From: Caprimulgus europaeus
Taxonomy: Eukaryota; Chordata; Aves; Caprimulgiformes; Caprimulgidae
DNA length: 64,000 bases
NCBI GenBank assembly: GCA_907165065.1
Contig: OU015532.1
Location: forward strand, 31,190,339 to 31,254,338
Direction: 5' to 3'
The notes below the pieces were generated by a model, which was not told the origin of the DNA, ran no database searches, and saw nothing but the letters and a program-made list of their open reading frames with translations. A program made the translations under genes and the position numbers. Shown piece by piece: positions 62,204-64,000 of this stretch; the first letter of the stretch is position 1, and every line of letters begins with the position of its first letter.

Positions 62204-62359
62204 TTTTATTTTATTTTATTTTATTTTATTTTATTTTATTTTATTTTATTTTATTTTATTTTATTTTATTTTATTTTATTTTATTTTATTTTATTTTATT
62301 TTATTTTATTTTATTTTATTTTATTTTATTTTATTTTATTTTATTTTATTTTATTTTTT
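62204..62359. repeat. (TTTTA)n pentanucleotide microsatellite, about 31 units
   Basis: An essentially pure TTTTA/TTTAT array of about 156 bases. Its purity suggests recent expansion and high mutability. It gives a spurious open frame of Phe-Tyr-Phe-Ile-Leu repeats that is not a gene. Confidence 0.98.
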
Positions 62360-62846
62360 GTTAATGGTGGTTTTATAAAAGGAGGTTGATACCTCATGAA
62401 CTTAAGAGCCTTCATTAATTTTACTTTCCTTCTTGTACAGATGGTCTTGCAGGAAACAATGCAATAACTCAGCAGAGCTGAGGGACTGAAACAGATTATA
62501 GTTTTTAACCCATTGCCTTTGCAATTAAGCTTCTTGCTTTACTTAGTTTTCAGTTCTGTTAAAATTTAAAAGATTATGACAATCTGCCTGAAGAGTGATG
62601 ACTGGCCTATCGTTGCAGTTTACAAAGAACCCTCTTAAATGTAGGTTTAGAGAATAAAAATATTTTCTTCACAGTACAATATTACTGCATCAATACTTTC
62701 AAATGGTGCCTACAACAGAAGTGAAGAAGGTTGTGTATAAACATCACAATGGAGGCTCTGTAAACTGTATAGTGGCAATATTGCACAGGTATACTCTCAC
62801 ACACCAGTTTAGGTAATATCCATGAATGAACTTTTTTTAATTCTAG

Positions 62847-62913
62847 TGATCTGGGCATAAGTGATGAAGAACTGTTACCAACAAGAGTTCCAAGTTGGGG
62901 TCCTACCCTGCAG
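62847..62913 (+). other. Best candidate coding exon in the window
   Basis: A pyrimidine-rich acceptor (CTTTTTTTAATTCTAG, ending at 62846) and a perfect consensus donor (CAG|GTGAGT at 62913/62914) enclose 67 bases. Only one frame is open: one base completing a split codon, then 22 codons ending exactly at the donor. The peptide starts DLGISDEELL, continues PTRVP and ends SWGPTLQ. Its acidic and Pro/Trp composition looks protein-like and unlike the surrounding AT-rich translation. I do not recognise the protein. If real, it is an internal exon (phase 2 in, phase 0 out) of a plus-strand gene whose other exons lie outside or are unrecognised here. It could also be chance or a non-coding-RNA exon. 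Confidence 0.38.
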
Positions 62914-63731
62914 GTGAGTCTCCTGTTATCCAAACTGCAATGTCTGAATCGCACTCTTTTGTCTGGTCTAAAGAATACTTAAGCAGTTACATTGAACAAC
63001 TTTATATGGAGAACATTTAACTAAAATCACCTTGTTAGGATCACTTTCTCTAAATTAGACAGAGAAGAGATTTAATTCAGGTCTCAAACATAACACATAT
63101 GTCTTATAGTACAACCTAAAGTATGAAAAGTGAGATACTGCTTTTCATACCAGGTTTTATGAACCTAAAATTCTTTATTTACATTTAGCATTGAAACAAA
63201 GTAAACATTTTTTATTGGAAAAAGACAAACAAGTGTCTAATCTACCTAAATCATTAATTAATTGATTTTTACCTGGCTGTTAAGTTAAAAAATTCATTTA
63301 TCTGCAAAGTATGATTCTAGAATGTTCATGCACAGTCTACATCATCCATGTCTACTTGTGTAAGGAGGATAGTGAACATAAGCCACTTAAGCTTTCAGAA
63401 GGCTGAGGAACTTGACATAACAGTCTGTGTGTGTTGATTTGAACACTGGTTAGTGCAAAAATCCCAAAGCACAAACATTATTCATTCGCAACATGTCTCA
63501 TTGATGGTGTGGATTTATTTTAAATTACTAGCTTTGAGGATCATTCACTGATTAGAAGTTGATGTGGGATTATAAATGGGATCAATATATTTCATAATTT
63601 ATGATAAAATTACTAAACTAGTTCCTTCTTCTTCTGTCATTTAGTAAGGATGTTAAAGCTATACTTGTTAGTATTTCAGTATTCTTGTTAAAATAAAATA
63701 CTGAAGTCTTCATAATTAATGAAAGACCTTT
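62914..63731. other. Unique AT-rich non-coding DNA
   Basis: This would be intronic sequence if the preceding exon is real. No further gene or repeat is recognised. Confidence 0.5.
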
Positions 63732-63759
63732 TCAAATTTTAAATATCAAATTTTAAATA
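63732..63759. repeat. 14-bp tandem duplication
   Basis: TCAAATTTTAAATA occurs twice back to back (63732-63745 and 63746-63759). It is a local duplication with no other visible role. Confidence 0.9.
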
Positions 63760-64000
63760 TCAGTATTCTGCTTAATAAGAGTGACTATCAATGTTTCCTT
63801 GCTTGTTCAAGAAAGACAGGAAGACAATGGCTGTTGCAGGAAAATGCTGCTCGACTCACGTAGTTTAAATCAAGTAATGATCAAAGTGGTTTATCGATTT
63901 ATCAATGACACATAATTAACTAGCAACCAGTGAACTATACATTCAGGTTCAATATCAGCAATACAGCAGATAAATGAAAGTACGAGGTACTTACAAGCTA
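63760..64000. other. Non-coding DNA to the end of the window
   Basis: Nothing is recognised. Confidence 0.5.

Noticed and set aside
62173-62364. Open frame of Phe-Tyr-Phe-Ile-Leu repeats
   Set aside because: It is the translation of the TTTTA microsatellite.

Overview
This window reads as a stretch of bird nuclear genome. It is AT-rich, non-coding vertebrate DNA that carries CR1 LINE pieces with the typical avian 3' end (the ATTCTATGAT tail at about 21.5 kb and a longer copy at 56.4-57.3 kb). It also carries solo LTRs of endogenous retroviruses whose sequence I associate, from memory only, with neoavian birds. There is no bacterial-style gene organisation, and I found no rRNA, tRNA, CRISPR array or complete protein-coding gene. 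The longest open frame without a stop is about 160 codons and has no recognisable domain, which is no more than chance would give here. The window is most likely an intergenic 'gene desert' or the inside of a very large intron.

Layout. 0-16.7 kb: unique AT-rich DNA with an old amniote interspersed repeat (about 0.75-0.88 kb), a diverged palindromic repeat (about 8.0-8.1 kb) and a few exon-like stretches. 16.8-17.3 kb: an isolated CpG island with a CTCF-like motif and a short GGGGCC-type hexanucleotide tract, directly abutted by a solo LTR (17.32-17.97 kb). 18.3-21.5 kb: a second copy of the old amniote repeat, a truncated LTR of another family and a CR1 3' end. 21.5-56 kb: mostly unique AT-rich sequence with old CR1 fragments, a second palindromic repeat, a cluster of POU octamer motifs (31.0-35.4 kb) and possible exons. 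56.0-57.6 kb: an internally deleted LTR interrupted by a CR1 insertion with its own 8-bp target duplication. 58.05-58.61 kb: a solo LTR of the same family as the one at 17.3 kb. 61.35-61.75 kb: a compact minus-strand LTR with a perfect 6-bp target duplication. 62.2 kb: a 156-bp TTTTA microsatellite. 62.85 kb: the best candidate coding exon, with a consensus CAG|GTGAGT donor.

The possible exons lie on both strands and do not form one gene. The number of acceptor/donor pairs I noticed is not far above what chance gives in 64 kb, so each is a lead and not a gene call. I see no previously undescribed biological system. The clearest results are the transposon insertion history (target duplications read directly from the sequence) and the orphan CpG island beside an LTR. 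Repeat-family statements come from memory of avian and amniote repeats, and no database was searched.
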